Below are positions 26,045 to 34,503 of a DNA stretch of 64,000 nt, piece after piece. The stretch covers positions 124,001 through 188,000 of the forward strand of contig NZ_JABUXV010000010.1 in NCBI RefSeq assembly GCF_014897705.1. The letters run 5' to 3'. Both the position numbers and the translations under genes were made by a program. The notes under the pieces are model-generated. The model worked only from the letters and a program-made list of their open reading frames with translations, did no database searches and had not been told where the DNA came from. This DNA comes from Brachybacterium sp. FME24 (GTDB lineage Bacteria; Actinomycetota; Actinomycetes; Actinomycetales; Dermabacteraceae). Each line of letters starts with the position of its first letter. Position 1 is the stretch's first letter.

Positions 26045-27310
26045 GTGGCAGCTCACGACGATCCGCTCCCAGCGCGCAGCGCACCGCGCGCCGGTGACGT
26101 CGTGCTCGCCGTCGTCGTGGCCGCGCTGCTGTCGGCCATGATCACGATCTCCCAGGCCGGGGAGGGGCTCGCCGTGCGCCCTGTCGCCTACCTGTTCGCC
26201 GCCGGGTTCGGGGTGGTCCTGCTCCTGCGACGCAGCCTGCCGATCCCGATGCTGGTGCTCAGCGTGCTGGGAACCTTCGCGTACTACACGCTCGAGCTGC
26301 CGACGATCGGGGTGGCCCTGCCGGTGGCCGCGGCGCTCTACTGCGCCGCGGAACAGGGGGTGATGCGCTGGGCGATCGGCGCCGGCACGACGGTCTTCGC
26401 CGTGGCCCTGCTCTATCGGGTCCGCGACGACCCGCAGCCGCTCGGGTATCTGCTGGGCACCGACGCCGTCACCAACATCGCCCTGATCGCCGGCGCCGTC
26501 GCCCTCGGGTACGCGGTGCGATCGCACCGGCTGCAGAACGCACAGCGGGAGGAGATCACCCGCCTCCAGGAACAGCGGACCCGCCGCGAAGCGCAGCTGC
26601 GCATGCGGGACGAGCGGGAGCAGATCTCACGCGAGCTGCACGACACCGTCGGTCACTCGCTGTCGGTGATCTCCCTGCATACGGGGGTCGCGAGCGATGC
26701 CGTCGGCCGGGACGACGCCACCGTCACGGACGCCCTCGCGCAGGTGCGCACCCAGGCGACGGAGTCGCTGCAGGAGCTGCGCTCGATGGTGCGCCTGCTG
26801 CGCACAGATCCCTCCATCGCGGCCGACGGGACAGGCGTCGAGGACCGCCACGTGCGCTCCCTGGCCGACGTCCCCACGACCCTCGAGCACGCCCGCGGCG
26901 CCGGTTTGAAGGTCCAGGAGCAGGTGGACGTGGGTCGGGGCGACCTGTCACCGGCCGTGGACGCCGCGGCGTACCGGGTGGTGCAGGAGTCCGTGACGAA
27001 CGTGCTGCGCCATGCCGAGGCAACGACGGTGCAGGTCACCGCCGGCCTCGAGGGCGGGGAGCTGCAGCTCGTGATCACCGACGACGGGCGTGGGGCGGAC
27101 GCTGGGAGCACGCTCCATGGCCTGACCGCCGGCAGCGGAGTCGGGCTGCTCGGCATGCGAGAGCGGGTACGACTGCTCGGAGGCACCTTCGCCACCCGCA
27201 CCGCACCCGGATCGGGTTTCACCGTGGAGGTGACCCTGCCCGCGAAGCTGGGTGCGGCGGAGGGCACGGCACCGGGCAGCAACGGCGAGAAGAGGAGGAT
27301 CGGGCCATGA
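26045..27310 (+). CDS. Sensor histidine kinase, DesK/NarL type
   Basis: About 421 residues. Roughly five to six membrane helices (residues ~20-155) precede a coiled region and a HisKA_3 domain with REQISRELHDTVGHSLSVI. A complete HATPase follows (ESVTNVLRHAEATTV, ITDDGRGAD, GSGVGLLGMRERVRLLGG). The start could be GTG 26012, but GTG 26045 fits a leaderless promoter. Its stop overlaps the response-regulator ATG. The drug-exporter gene that follows the pair is a candidate target. Confidence 0.92.
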   Translation: MAAHDDPLPARSAPRAGDVVLAVVVAALLSAMITISQAGEGLAVRPVAYLFAAGFGVVLLLRRSLPIPMLVLSVLGTFAYYTLELPTIGVALPVAAALYCAAEQGVMRWAIGAGTTVFAVALLYRVRDDPQPLGYLLGTDAVTNIALIAGAVALGYAVRSHRLQNAQREEITRLQEQRTRREAQLRMRDEREQISRELHDTVGHSLSVISLHTGVASDAVGRDDATVTDALAQVRTQATESLQELRSMVRLLRTDPSIAADGTGVEDRHVRSLADVPTTLEHARGAGLKVQEQVDVGRGDLSPAVDAAAYRVVQESVTNVLRHAEATTVQVTAGLEGGELQLVITDDGRGADAGSTLHGLTAGSGVGLLGMRERVRLLGGTFATRTAPGSGFTVEVTLPAKLGAAEGTAPGSNGEKRRIGP

Positions 27311-27975
27311 TCCGCATCGTGCTGGTCGATGACCAGGAGCTCGTCCGTGTCGGGCTGCGATCGCTCGCGCAGCACGACGGTGACCTCGAGGTGGTCGGCG
27401 AGGCGGCCGACGGGCGGGCCGGGGTGGGCCGCGTGCGCGAGCTGCGCCCCGACGTGGTGCTCATGGACATCCGGATGCCGCAGCTGGACGGCATCGCCGC
27501 GACCGCGCAGATCGTCGCCGACCCGGAGCTGGCGGACGTGCGCGTGATCGTCCTGACCACCTTCGACGAGGACGAGGACATCCTGGCCGCGGTCCGCGCC
27601 GGAGCCTCCGGGTACCTCCTCAAGGACGTCTCCCCCACCGATCTGCGCGCCGCGATCCGGGTGGTGGCCAGCGGGGACTCGCTGCTGTCGCCGTCGGTGA
27701 CCACCACCGTGCTCGGCCAGCTCGGCTCCCGTCTGGCGGCCAGGGTGCGACCGGAGCTGCTGGACGCGCTGACCGTGCGGGAGCGGGAGGTGCTGCGGCG
27801 CGTCGGCCTCGGCGAGTCCAACGACGAGATCGGGCGCGCCCTGTTCATCTCACCGGCCACCGCCCGCACCTATGTGAGTCGCCTGTTGGCGAAGCTGGCG
27901 GCGCGGGATCGCTCGCGCCTCGTGGTCGTCGCCTACGAATCCGGGCTGGTCACGCCCGGCGAGGGGACGCAGTAG
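27307..27975 (+). CDS. LuxR/NarL-type response regulator
   Basis: 222 residues. The receiver has IVLVDDQELVRVGL, phospho-Asp in VVLMDIRMPQLDG and Lys in GYLLKDVSPTDL. The HTH reads LTVREREVLRRVGLGESNDEIG ... ATARTYVSRLLAKL. The ATG overlaps the kinase stop (ATGA). It is the cognate regulator of the preceding kinase and possibly controls the DHA2 exporter 250 bp downstream. The intervening 27976-28222 shows a possible GATACT -10 box but no defined operator. Confidence 0.93.
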   Translation: MIRIVLVDDQELVRVGLRSLAQHDGDLEVVGEAADGRAGVGRVRELRPDVVLMDIRMPQLDGIAATAQIVADPELADVRVIVLTTFDEDEDILAAVRAGASGYLLKDVSPTDLRAAIRVVASGDSLLSPSVTTTVLGQLGSRLAARVRPELLDALTVREREVLRRVGLGESNDEIGRALFISPATARTYVSRLLAKLAARDRSRLVVVAYESGLVTPGEGTQ

Positions 27976-28222
27976 CCTGTAGGTCGCGGTGAGGACAGGA
28001 CGGCAGTTGGCGGCGCAGGCCCAGAATATTCCCTCCTTCCGGACCGATACTGCGGGCCTCCTCACAGGTCAAAAATGGCCTCACCCGTGCGAGGATGAGG
28101 GTGGTCTCGGGCACTGCTCGCCGGCCCCACCGGATGGTGACCTGACTGCTCCGCCCCACAGTGCGCGCGGACGTGCGGGCCCCGGCCACCCGGTCCCTCG
28201 AGGAAGAAAGCTCGTCACCTCC

Positions 28223-29830
28223 ATGTCCTCCCCCCGCCTGCCCACGGGCGAGTTCCCAGCCGTCGAGTCGCATGGCATCGTCGCCGGGGGCTCTGCCTCC
28301 GCCGAGGCCGAGTACGCCACCCGCGACGGCGCCGACAACCCCGCCACCACCGTCGTCGACGGTCGCGCCCCGAGCTCCGTCAAGGTCGCCCCGATCATCG
28401 CCGTGCTGGTGGTCTCGGCGTTCGTCATGATCCTCAACGAGACCCTGCTGTCCGTCGCGCTGCCGACGCTGATGGCGGACCTGTCGATCACTGCGGTCGT
28501 CGCCCAGTGGCTGTCCACCGGCTTCCTGCTCACCATGGCCGTGGTCATCCCGACCACCGGCTTCCTGATGAAGCGCCTGTCGGTGCGCACCGTCTTCATC
28601 ATCGCGATGCTGCTGTTCCTGGTCGGCACGTCGGTCGCCGTGGTCGCCCCGACGTTCCCGGTGCTGCTGGGGGCCCGCGTCATCCAGGCCGCCGGCACCG
28701 CGATGGTGCTGCCGCTGCTGATGACCACGATCCTCGCGCTCGTGCCGATCACGGCCCGCGGCCTGGTGATGGGCCTGGTGGGCGTGGTCATCTCGGCCGC
28801 CCCGGCGCTCGGCCCCTCCATCTCCGGGTTCATCCTCCAGCAGTGGTCCTGGCACTACCTGTTCGTGATGATGCTGCCGATCATCGTGATCGCCCTGGTC
28901 ATCGGCCTGATCTTCATGCGCAACTACACGGACCCCGAGAAGGTGCGGCTGGACGTCGCCTCGGTGATCCTCTCCGCCATCGGCTTCGGCGGCGTGGTGT
29001 ACGCACTGGCCTCGATCAGCGAGATCGTGGAGGGCCGCAACCGTCTGGTCCCCCTGGTCCTCGCCGGTATCGGCGTGCTCTCCCTCGCCGCGTTCGCCCT
29101 CCGCCAGCTGCGCATGCTCGCCCGCGGCGACGAGCCCCTGCTCGACCTCCGTCCCCTCGCGGTGCGCACCTACACGGTGTCCGTGGTGGTGATCCTGATG
29201 GGCTTCGCGACCATGCTCGGCACCGTGGTGGCCCTGCCGCTCTACATGACCAGCGCGCTCGGGATGAACACGCTCGAGGTGGGCCTGACCATGCTGCCCG
29301 GCGCGGCCGCCTCCGGTGTTCTCGGTCCGCTCGTCGGTGCTCTCTACGACCGGGTGGGGCCCCGCCCGATCGTCGTGCCGGGGATCGCGCTGATGGCCGT
29401 GGTCTCCTGGCTCGAGGTGTTCCTGCTCGACGCCGACAGCACCCAGGGAATGATCATCGCGCTGAACATCCCGCTGGGCATCGGCATGGCCATGGTCATG
29501 ACTCCGCTGTTGGCGCTGTCCCTCGGCGCGCTGCCGCGGGAGCTCTACGGCCACGGCTCGGCGATCCTCAACACCCTGCAGCAGCTGGCCGGCGCGCTGG
29601 GCACTGCGGTGTTCATCGCTCTGCTCACGCTCGGCTCGCTGGTCGCCGTGGAGTCCGGTGTGGCACCGGACGCCGCTCAGGCCGACGGCGTCACCTGGGC
29701 CTTCGCCTTCGGTGGCGTACTGACCACCCTCGGCGTGGTGCTCGCGGCGACGCTGCGACGCCAGAACATCGAGGACGAGGGCACTGCCCCCACCGATCGG
29801 GAGGACGCAGAGGTCAGCGCCGCCGCCTGA
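28223..29830 (+). CDS. DHA2-family (EmrB/QacA-like) drug exporter
   Basis: About 535 residues with roughly 14 transmembrane helices, the size of DHA2 drug:H+ antiporters. The first ~55 residues are polar. Helix 1 ends in LNETLLSVALPTLMADLSI, the typical D/N-ETxxxVALP family pattern. Motif A-like loop is MKRLSVRTVFIIAM, and motif C lies in a Gly/Pro-containing helix (SAAPALGPSISGFIL). It would expel lipophilic compounds. ATG 28223 follows GAGGAAG at a long distance (17 bp), so the start is not certain. A strong stem-loop follows the gene. Confidence 0.92.
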   Translation: MSSPRLPTGEFPAVESHGIVAGGSASAEAEYATRDGADNPATTVVDGRAPSSVKVAPIIAVLVVSAFVMILNETLLSVALPTLMADLSITAVVAQWLSTGFLLTMAVVIPTTGFLMKRLSVRTVFIIAMLLFLVGTSVAVVAPTFPVLLGARVIQAAGTAMVLPLLMTTILALVPITARGLVMGLVGVVISAAPALGPSISGFILQQWSWHYLFVMMLPIIVIALVIGLIFMRNYTDPEKVRLDVASVILSAIGFGGVVYALASISEIVEGRNRLVPLVLAGIGVLSLAAFALRQLRMLARGDEPLLDLRPLAVRTYTVSVVVILMGFATMLGTVVALPLYMTSALGMNTLEVGLTMLPGAAASGVLGPLVGALYDRVGPRPIVVPGIALMAVVSWLEVFLLDADSTQGMIIALNIPLGIGMAMVMTPLLALSLGALPRELYGHGSAILNTLQQLAGALGTAVFIALLTLGSLVAVESGVAPDAAQADGVTWAFAFGGVLTTLGVVLAATLRRQNIEDEGTAPTDREDAEVSAAA

Positions 29831-29860
29831 CCGCTCCCCCGCGAGCTGCTCGCCCCGACG

Positions 29861-29925
29861 GAGATCCGGCCGTCCCAGCGCACCTGCCCCCTGCCGGGGT
29901 GAGGTCGCCGGGGCGGCCGGATCTC
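29861..29925. terminator. Bidirectional stem-loop terminator
   Basis: GAGATCCGGCCG (29861-29872) and CGGCCGGATCTC (29914-29925) are perfect 12-bp inverted arms. The loop holds a smaller C4/G4 hairpin. It lies between convergent genes (exporter and VOC protein) and can serve both strands. Confidence 0.7.
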
Positions 29926-29937
29926 TTCGCTCTGCGC

Positions 29938-30324
29938 TCAGTCGACCGGGGCCACGCGGATCCGGTTGCCGTCCGGGTCGGCGATCACGAAGGTGCGCCC
30001 GAACACCGCGTCATGCGGGGCCTCGAGCACGGTGACACCGAGAGCCGTCCAGGCGCGATGCTGCTCCTCGATGACGTCGGGCCCTCCGGTCAGGCACACG
30101 GTGACCTCGCTGGTACGCACGGGATCACCGACGAGCGCCCCGTCGTACCCGCTCCACAGGGCGAGGTCCACCCCGTCGGCGAGAGCGAAGGTCGCGAAAC
30201 CGGGGCTGGGGAAGAAGCTCGGGACGAGGTCGAAGACCTGTCGGTAGAAGTCGACGGTGCGAGCGACATCGCTGACATAGACGATGAACATGTTCGGGCT
30301 GGTCACGAGGAGATGTCCTTCCAT
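29938..30324 (-). CDS. VOC (glyoxalase/bleomycin-resistance) family protein
   Basis: 128 residues forming two beta-alpha-beta-beta-beta modules. The start NMFIVYVSDVARTVDFYRQVF and the C-terminal FVIADPDGNRIRVAPVD are typical. Metal ligands are not all obvious, so enzymatic function (isomerase, dioxygenase or binding protein) is open. ATG 30324 has no good SD; a GTG ~18 bp inside, after GGAAGGA, is an alternative. Divergent from a WYL regulator 150 bp away that may control it. Confidence 0.8.
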   Translation of the reverse strand: MEGHLLVTSPNMFIVYVSDVARTVDFYRQVFDLVPSFFPSPGFATFALADGVDLALWSGYDGALVGDPVRTSEVTVCLTGGPDVIEEQHRAWTALGVTVLEAPHDAVFGRTFVIADPDGNRIRVAPVD

Positions 30325-30459
30325 TTCGGGTGTTCGTCACTCCATCTTCGTCCCGCCCTGCGACAGCGGTATGTCGGTCTTTCCAGGCGACTTCTCGTCG
30401 GGTGCGGTAAACGCTGCGTCGGGCCGCCGCTCCCGGGCCCCTCGTCCCCCGATGCTCCG

Positions 30460-30465
30460 TACCCT
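30460..30465 (+). promoter_or_regulatory. -10 element for leaderless transcript
   Basis: TACCCT ends 6 bp before ATG 30472 of the WYL regulator, and no Shine-Dalgarno sequence precedes the start. Confidence 0.5.
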
Positions 30466-30471
30466 GGGGCG

Positions 30472-31173
30472 ATGCGACGCAGCGAACGCCACCACGCGAT
30501 CCTGGACGTGCTGCGGGCCCACGCCGAGCGACCGATCTCGGTGCCGCGGCTCGCGGAGCGCTTCACGGTGAGCACCCGGACCATCGAGCGCGATGTGCGC
30601 GCTCTCCAGGAATCGGGCGTTCCGATCTACGCGGAGACCGGTCGGCGCGGCGGCTACGCCATCCGCCGCGACTACTCCTTGCCGCCGCTGGCGTTCACGC
30701 CCGCGGAGGCCACAGTTGTCGCGGCCGGGCTGAGCGTCATGATGGGCTCGCCGTTCGCCGAGGACTCGCGACGCGCGATGGACAAGGTGCTCGGGGCGAT
30801 GCCGCCCGAGCAGAGGGGACGAGCCGGAGCACTCGCGGCCCGCGTGGCATCCATGGCACCGGCGGAGCCGACGGACCCGGGAATCGCCGCGACGGTGCGC
30901 GAGGTGCTCGAGCAGCCACGCGTGGTGGAACTCGAGTACGCCTCGCACGAGACCGGGGAGCGCACCCGTCGTGCCGTGGAGCCGCTGGGCATGATCACGG
31001 TGGGAGGCGGTTGGATCCTGGTGGGCTGGTGCCGTCTGCGCGACGGCGTGCGCGGATTCCGCACGGACCGGATCCTCGCGATCGAGCAGACCGATGAGGT
31101 TCCGACCCCTCGCACTCCGGATCCCCTCGCGGCCGATCTCTCGCGGTGGGACTTCCGCGGTCACGACCGCTGA
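30472..31173 (+). CDS. WYL-domain transcriptional regulator
   Basis: 233 residues. The N-terminal HTH_11 domain (RHHAILDVLRAHAERPISVPRLAERFTVSTRTIERDVRAL, described by position 5-45) is followed by a wing with GRRGGYAIRRDYSLPPL. The WYL ligand domain lies at about residues 140-220 and includes GWILVGWCRLRDGVRGFRTDRI. Such proteins sense nucleic-acid or other ligands and regulate adjacent genes, here possibly the divergent VOC gene. The leaderless start at ATG 30472 is supported by the TACCCT box. Confidence 0.9.
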   Translation: MRRSERHHAILDVLRAHAERPISVPRLAERFTVSTRTIERDVRALQESGVPIYAETGRRGGYAIRRDYSLPPLAFTPAEATVVAAGLSVMMGSPFAEDSRRAMDKVLGAMPPEQRGRAGALAARVASMAPAEPTDPGIAATVREVLEQPRVVELEYASHETGERTRRAVEPLGMITVGGGWILVGWCRLRDGVRGFRTDRILAIEQTDEVPTPRTPDPLAADLSRWDFRGHDR

Positions 31174-31286
31174 AGGGTCCCCGCGGTCCCCGCGCAGTGC
31201 GAGCGCCGCGGAACGGGCGCTGCGTGGCGGGCTCTGCGGGGCGAGGTCGCTGCCATAACGAGCGCTGCCGGGCGAGCGCACCCTGC

Positions 31287-31292
31287 TACTGT
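31287..31292 (+). promoter_or_regulatory. -10 element of PheS-like leader transcript
   Basis: TACTGT ends 6 bp before ATG 31299, so the transcript would start on the leader-ORF start codon. Confidence 0.5.
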
Positions 31293-31298
31293 CGCGAC

Positions 31299-31370
31299 AT
31301 GCAGTGGCAGCAGCGATTTCTCGACCCCCGGCCGGATCATGGCCGCGGGGTCCTCGACATGCGCCACTAG
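31299..31370 (+). CDS. 23-codon leader ORF before PheS-like gene
   Basis: A 23-residue ORF begins exactly at the predicted +1 (TACTGT box plus 6 bp) and would be translated leaderlessly. The peptide starts MQWQQRFLDPRPD, contains single Trp and Phe codons, two His and several Arg, and ends with TAG 31368-31370. The stop is 6 bp before the left arm of a hairpin that masks the SD of the PheS-like gene. It is therefore a candidate regulatory leader peptide rather than a functional protein. Its sensed signal is unknown; it is not strongly enriched in one amino acid. Confidence 0.45.
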   Translation: MQWQQRFLDPRPDHGRGVLDMRH

Positions 31371-31376
31371 CTCATC

Positions 31377-31443
31377 GGGTCTCCGCAGGCGCGGCCGGGG
31401 GAAGTTCTTCCACCCCACCCACCTGCACCCCGCTTGGAGACCC
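31377..31443 (+). promoter_or_regulatory. Inverted repeat masking the SD of the PheS-like gene
   Basis: GGGTCTCC (31377-31384) is perfectly complementary to GGAGACCC (31436-31443). The right arm contains the Shine-Dalgarno GGAGA for ATG 31448. A ribosome ending the leader ORF at 31370 would cover the left arm and free the SD, so leader translation could switch on the downstream gene. Confidence 0.45.
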
Positions 31444-31447
31444 TCCC

Positions 31448-32566
31448 ATGGCTCACGCCGACTATCTGACCCCTGACCAGCTCCATCGCGCCCTCACACT
31501 GCGCGACCTCACCGATCCGGCCCACGGCGAGCACGCGATCCAGATCCTCCTGGACGCCGTCGTCACCGCCCTGAGCACCCGGTGGGGCAGCAGCGTCCGG
31601 CACGTGCGCACCTCACCGGTCGTCCCCGTGCGCGAGAACTACGACCGCCTCGGCTACGGCGGCGACGACGTCACGCGAGCGAGGCGCTACACCCGCTACG
31701 TCAGTTCGACGGTGATGCTTCGCAGCCACATGAGCGCGGAGATCCCCACTGCACTCGAGGACTACCCCGACCGCACGGGCGTCGACGAACTGATCGTCGT
31801 CCCAGGCATGGTCTACCGGCGCGATGCGGTGGACCGCAGCCATGTCGGCGAGCCCCACCAGGTCGACCTCTGGCGACTGCGCCGCACCGCAGGCACTGGG
31901 GACGACGACATGCTGGAGATGATCGGCCTGCTGGTCGAGGCCGTACTCCCCGGCGCGCGGTGGCAGGTCACTGACGTCGAGCATCCGTACACCGTGGGCG
32001 GCCGCCAGATCGACGTGCTCCACGACGGAACGTGGCTGGAGCTCGCGGAATGCGGACGCATACACCCCGACGTCCTGCGCGGCTCCGGGCTGGATCCGCA
32101 GAGCTGGTCGGGACTGGCTCTCGGGATGGGGCTCGAGCGCGCGCTGATGCTGCGCAAGTCCATCCCCGATATCCGCTACCTGCGTGCGCGTGACCCTCGG
32201 ATCGCCGAGCAGATGGTGACGCTGGATTCGTGGAAGCAGGTCTCCGCGCTGCCGCCGGCCCGGCGCGACATCTCGGTGGTCGTCGCTGAGGACGAGGACG
32301 AGGAGACCCTCGGGGACCGGATCCGCACGGCGCTCGGGGACGACGCAGAGGTCATTGAATCCGTCGAGGTACTGGGCCGCACGACTCACGGGGCCCTGCC
32401 GGAGGCTGCGCGCTCACGGCTGGGTACCCGGTCCGGTCAGGTGAACCTGCTGCTGCGGATCATTCTGCGACCGATCGACCGTACGCTCACCTCGAGCGAG
32501 GCCAACGAGATCCGCAATCGGATCTATCTGGCCGTGCACGAGGGTCCGGTGATCGAACTGGTCTGA
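31448..32566 (+). CDS. Standalone PheS-like ligase with FDX-ACB domain
   Basis: 372 residues. The class II aminoacyl-tRNA synthetase core of PheS type is clear: motif 2 region VVPGMVYRRDAVDRSHVGE and motif 3 SGLALGMGLERALML followed by IPDIRYLRARDPRI. After ~residue 270 comes a ferredoxin-fold anticodon-binding-like domain (LPPARRDISVVVAEDEDE), the arrangement of single-chain mitochondrial PheRS. It is not the housekeeping PheS: no pheT follows, and the usual hQvEG segment of the Phe pocket reads HQVDLWRL, so the amino acid may differ. Databases carry similar proteins as PheS-related ligases of unknown substrate. The SD GGAGA lies inside a hairpin. Confidence 0.85.
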   Translation: MAHADYLTPDQLHRALTLRDLTDPAHGEHAIQILLDAVVTALSTRWGSSVRHVRTSPVVPVRENYDRLGYGGDDVTRARRYTRYVSSTVMLRSHMSAEIPTALEDYPDRTGVDELIVVPGMVYRRDAVDRSHVGEPHQVDLWRLRRTAGTGDDDMLEMIGLLVEAVLPGARWQVTDVEHPYTVGGRQIDVLHDGTWLELAECGRIHPDVLRGSGLDPQSWSGLALGMGLERALMLRKSIPDIRYLRARDPRIAEQMVTLDSWKQVSALPPARRDISVVVAEDEDEETLGDRIRTALGDDAEVIESVEVLGRTTHGALPEAARSRLGTRSGQVNLLLRIILRPIDRTLTSSEANEIRNRIYLAVHEGPVIELV

Positions 32567-32588
32567 GCAGCGCCCCGGCACTCCCCGA

Positions 32589-32594
32589 TACTCT
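32589..32594 (+). promoter_or_regulatory. -10 element for leaderless transcript
   Basis: TACTCT ends 6 bp before ATG 32601 of the SDR gene; no ribosome binding site is visible. Confidence 0.5.
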
Positions 32595-32600
32595 CGTGCG

Positions 32601-33368
32601 ATGAACAACGCGTCGTTCCTGCAGTCCCTGTTCGGCCTCGAGGGGCGCTCCGCACTGGTCACCGGGGGCAGCTCGGGGATCGGCCACGCCATCGCCATCG
32701 CCCTGGCCCGCGCGGGGGCGCGGGTGCTGATCGCCGCGCGCACGGCCGAGGCGATCGAGGCGACCGTCGAGGAGATCCACAACTCCGGCGGCTCGGCCGA
32801 CGGGATCCGCGCGGATGTCTCCACCCGCGCCGGCACGCACGCGCTGGCCGACGCTGCCGGTGAGGTGGACATCCTGGTGAACTCTGCAGGCATCAACCTG
32901 CGCCCTCCGCTGCCCGAGCTGGAGGAGGACACCTGGGACGCCACGATGGCGGTGAACCTCGAGGCACCGTTCCTGCTCGGCCAGCGACTCGCTCCGGGCA
33001 TGGCCGAGCGCGGTTACGGACGCCTGATCCACATCAGCTCGCAACAGGCGCAGCGTCCTTTCGCGGACAGCGGCGCCTACGGCGTCTCGAAGGCGGCCGT
33101 GGAGGCCCTGGCCCGCTCGCAGGCCGAAGCATGGTCACCGCACGGGGTGACCGCGAACGTGCTGGTCCCGGGTTATGTGAGCACGCCGCTGAATCAGCGG
33201 CTGAGCTCGGACCCGTCACGGGTGACAGCGCTCGCGGCGCGCACCCTGATCGGTCGCAACGGCCTGCCCGAGGACTTCGCGGGCGCTGCGGTGTTCCTCG
33301 CGAGCCCCGCGTCGGCGTATGTCACCGGGCAGTGCCTCCCCGTGGACGGCGGCTTCTCGGTGCACTGA
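32601..33368 (+). CDS. Short-chain dehydrogenase/reductase (gluconate 5-dehydrogenase-like)
   Basis: 255 residues of the classical SDR fold: cofactor motif TGGSSGIGHAIA near residue 21, NSAG (about 94-97), catalytic Ser in ISSQQAQ and YGVSK for Tyr/Lys, and the C-terminal VTGQCLPVDGGF. Its closest-looking relatives oxidise sugar acids or polyols (gluconate 5-dehydrogenase group). NADP versus NAD preference is not decided; an Arg after the second strand (AARTAEAIE) favours NADP. Leaderless start at ATG 32601. A strong palindrome follows the gene. Confidence 0.88.
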   Translation: MNNASFLQSLFGLEGRSALVTGGSSGIGHAIAIALARAGARVLIAARTAEAIEATVEEIHNSGGSADGIRADVSTRAGTHALADAAGEVDILVNSAGINLRPPLPELEEDTWDATMAVNLEAPFLLGQRLAPGMAERGYGRLIHISSQQAQRPFADSGAYGVSKAAVEALARSQAEAWSPHGVTANVLVPGYVSTPLNQRLSSDPSRVTALAARTLIGRNGLPEDFAGAAVFLASPASAYVTGQCLPVDGGFSVH

Positions 33369-33429
33369 CCTTGCGCGGTGACACCACTTCAACGTGAGCC
33401 AGTGGATGAGCAGGTGCACTGAGCAGGGT

Positions 33430-33485
33430 CCACCCCGCCTGAGGGGGCGGTATCCGGTACCTCAAACGCCTACTCAGGCGGGGTG
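33430..33485. repeat. Palindromic terminator-like / REP-like element, copy 1
   Basis: CACCCCGCCTGAG (33431-33443) and CTCAGGCGGGGTG (33473-33485) form perfect 13-bp arms between the convergent SDR and DapA-like genes. The 5-prime half (CCACCCCGCCTGAGGGGGCG, then GTAT) recurs almost unchanged at 36532, so it is more than a single-use terminator. Confidence 0.65.
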
Positions 33486-33553
33486 CTCGCGTCGTCCCGT
33501 GCCCGGTCGCGCGTGTTTGGCTGCTTCGGCGCTCCTAGCCACCTTGGCCCCGA

Positions 33554-33578
33554 GCCCCTGCTCCCCTGCTCCCCTGCT
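33554..33578. repeat. Short 8-bp tandem repeat
   Basis: CCCCTGCT is repeated three times just before the end of the DapA-like gene on the opposite strand. No function evident. Confidence 0.6.
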
Positions 33579-33587
33579 CCGACATCG

Positions 33588-34478
33588 TCACTCAGCCAGG
33601 ACGAGGGCCTCGATCGCGTCGATGACTCGCTTCCGGTCCTCACCGTCGAGCCCGCGCAGCGGTCGTGGCAGGCACGGCGCCGTGACCAGTCCGAGGTGCT
33701 CGGCGATGGTGGCGGTGACGCGCAGACTCCCGTGCTCTGCGAAGAGGTCCCACAGCGGTGCCAGTCGTGCGGACTCGGTGAGCGCAGCGTCGTCCCCGGC
33801 TGCCGCGAGGCGCGCGATGGTCGCGGCCGCGCCAGGCACCGTGCCGCCGAGCACGGAGAACCAGGCATCGCAGCCGGCCAGCAGGCCCGTCGCACCGGCG
33901 CCGTCCCCGGAGATGCCGAGGTGCACCTGCTCGGGGATCACGGCGCGGATCGCCTGGATCCGCTCGCGCACCTCGGCGACGCTGCCGCTGATCGGCGGGA
34001 TCTTGATCGCTTCGACGTGCGGCAGTTGGGCGATGTGCGCGTACAGGTCGAGGGAGAACGTGAAGTGCGTGGTGCCGGGGTTGTCGTAGAGGACCAGCGG
34101 CACCGACAGCTCGGCGGTGACGTCCTCGTAGAGACCGGCGACGTCGTCCTCGGTGAGCGCCTGGTAGCTGACCGGGGCGAGCAGCACGGCGTCGGTCCCG
34201 ACCTCCTGGGCGTCGGCGGCGAGCGCGCGGACCTGCGAGGTGCGCAGCGCGCTGATGCCCACGATGACCGGGACATCCCCGGAGTGCTCGATCGTCGCCG
34301 CGGACACTGCGCGTCGTTCGCTGCGGTCGAGGTAGGCGTAGGAGCCCGTCGAGCCGAGCGCGCCGATCGAGTCGACGTCGGCCGCCACGAGCCGGTCGAT
34401 CAGCCGCGTGTAGGCAGCGAGATCGACCTGATCGTCACGCAGAGGGGTGAGCGGGAAGGCGCTGAGGCCGGTGAACAC
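33588..34478 (-). CDS. DapA/NAL-family aldolase (dihydrodipicolinate synthase-like)
   Basis: 296 residues forming a (beta/alpha)8 barrel of class I pyruvate aldolases. Features are GALGSTGSYAYL (family GSTGE region, Glu replaced by Ser), Tyr in VLYDNPGTT and Schiff-base Lys in EAIKIPP. The changed GSTG-S motif suggests a catabolic or atypical member rather than lysine-pathway DapA. GTG 34478 has AGGAG 6 bp upstream. It follows the RidA-like gene by 25 bp on the same strand, so the two may process a 2-keto/imine intermediate together. Product and substrate are not assignable. Confidence 0.83.
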   Translation of the reverse strand: MFTGLSAFPLTPLRDDQVDLAAYTRLIDRLVAADVDSIGALGSTGSYAYLDRSERRAVSAATIEHSGDVPVIVGISALRTSQVRALAADAQEVGTDAVLLAPVSYQALTEDDVAGLYEDVTAELSVPLVLYDNPGTTHFTFSLDLYAHIAQLPHVEAIKIPPISGSVAEVRERIQAIRAVIPEQVHLGISGDGAGATGLLAGCDAWFSVLGGTVPGAAATIARLAAAGDDAALTESARLAPLWDLFAEHGSLRVTATIAEHLGLVTAPCLPRPLRGLDGEDRKRVIDAIEALVLAE

Positions 34479-34503
34479 GAGGAGCTCCTGAAGGGTAGGG
34501 GTG

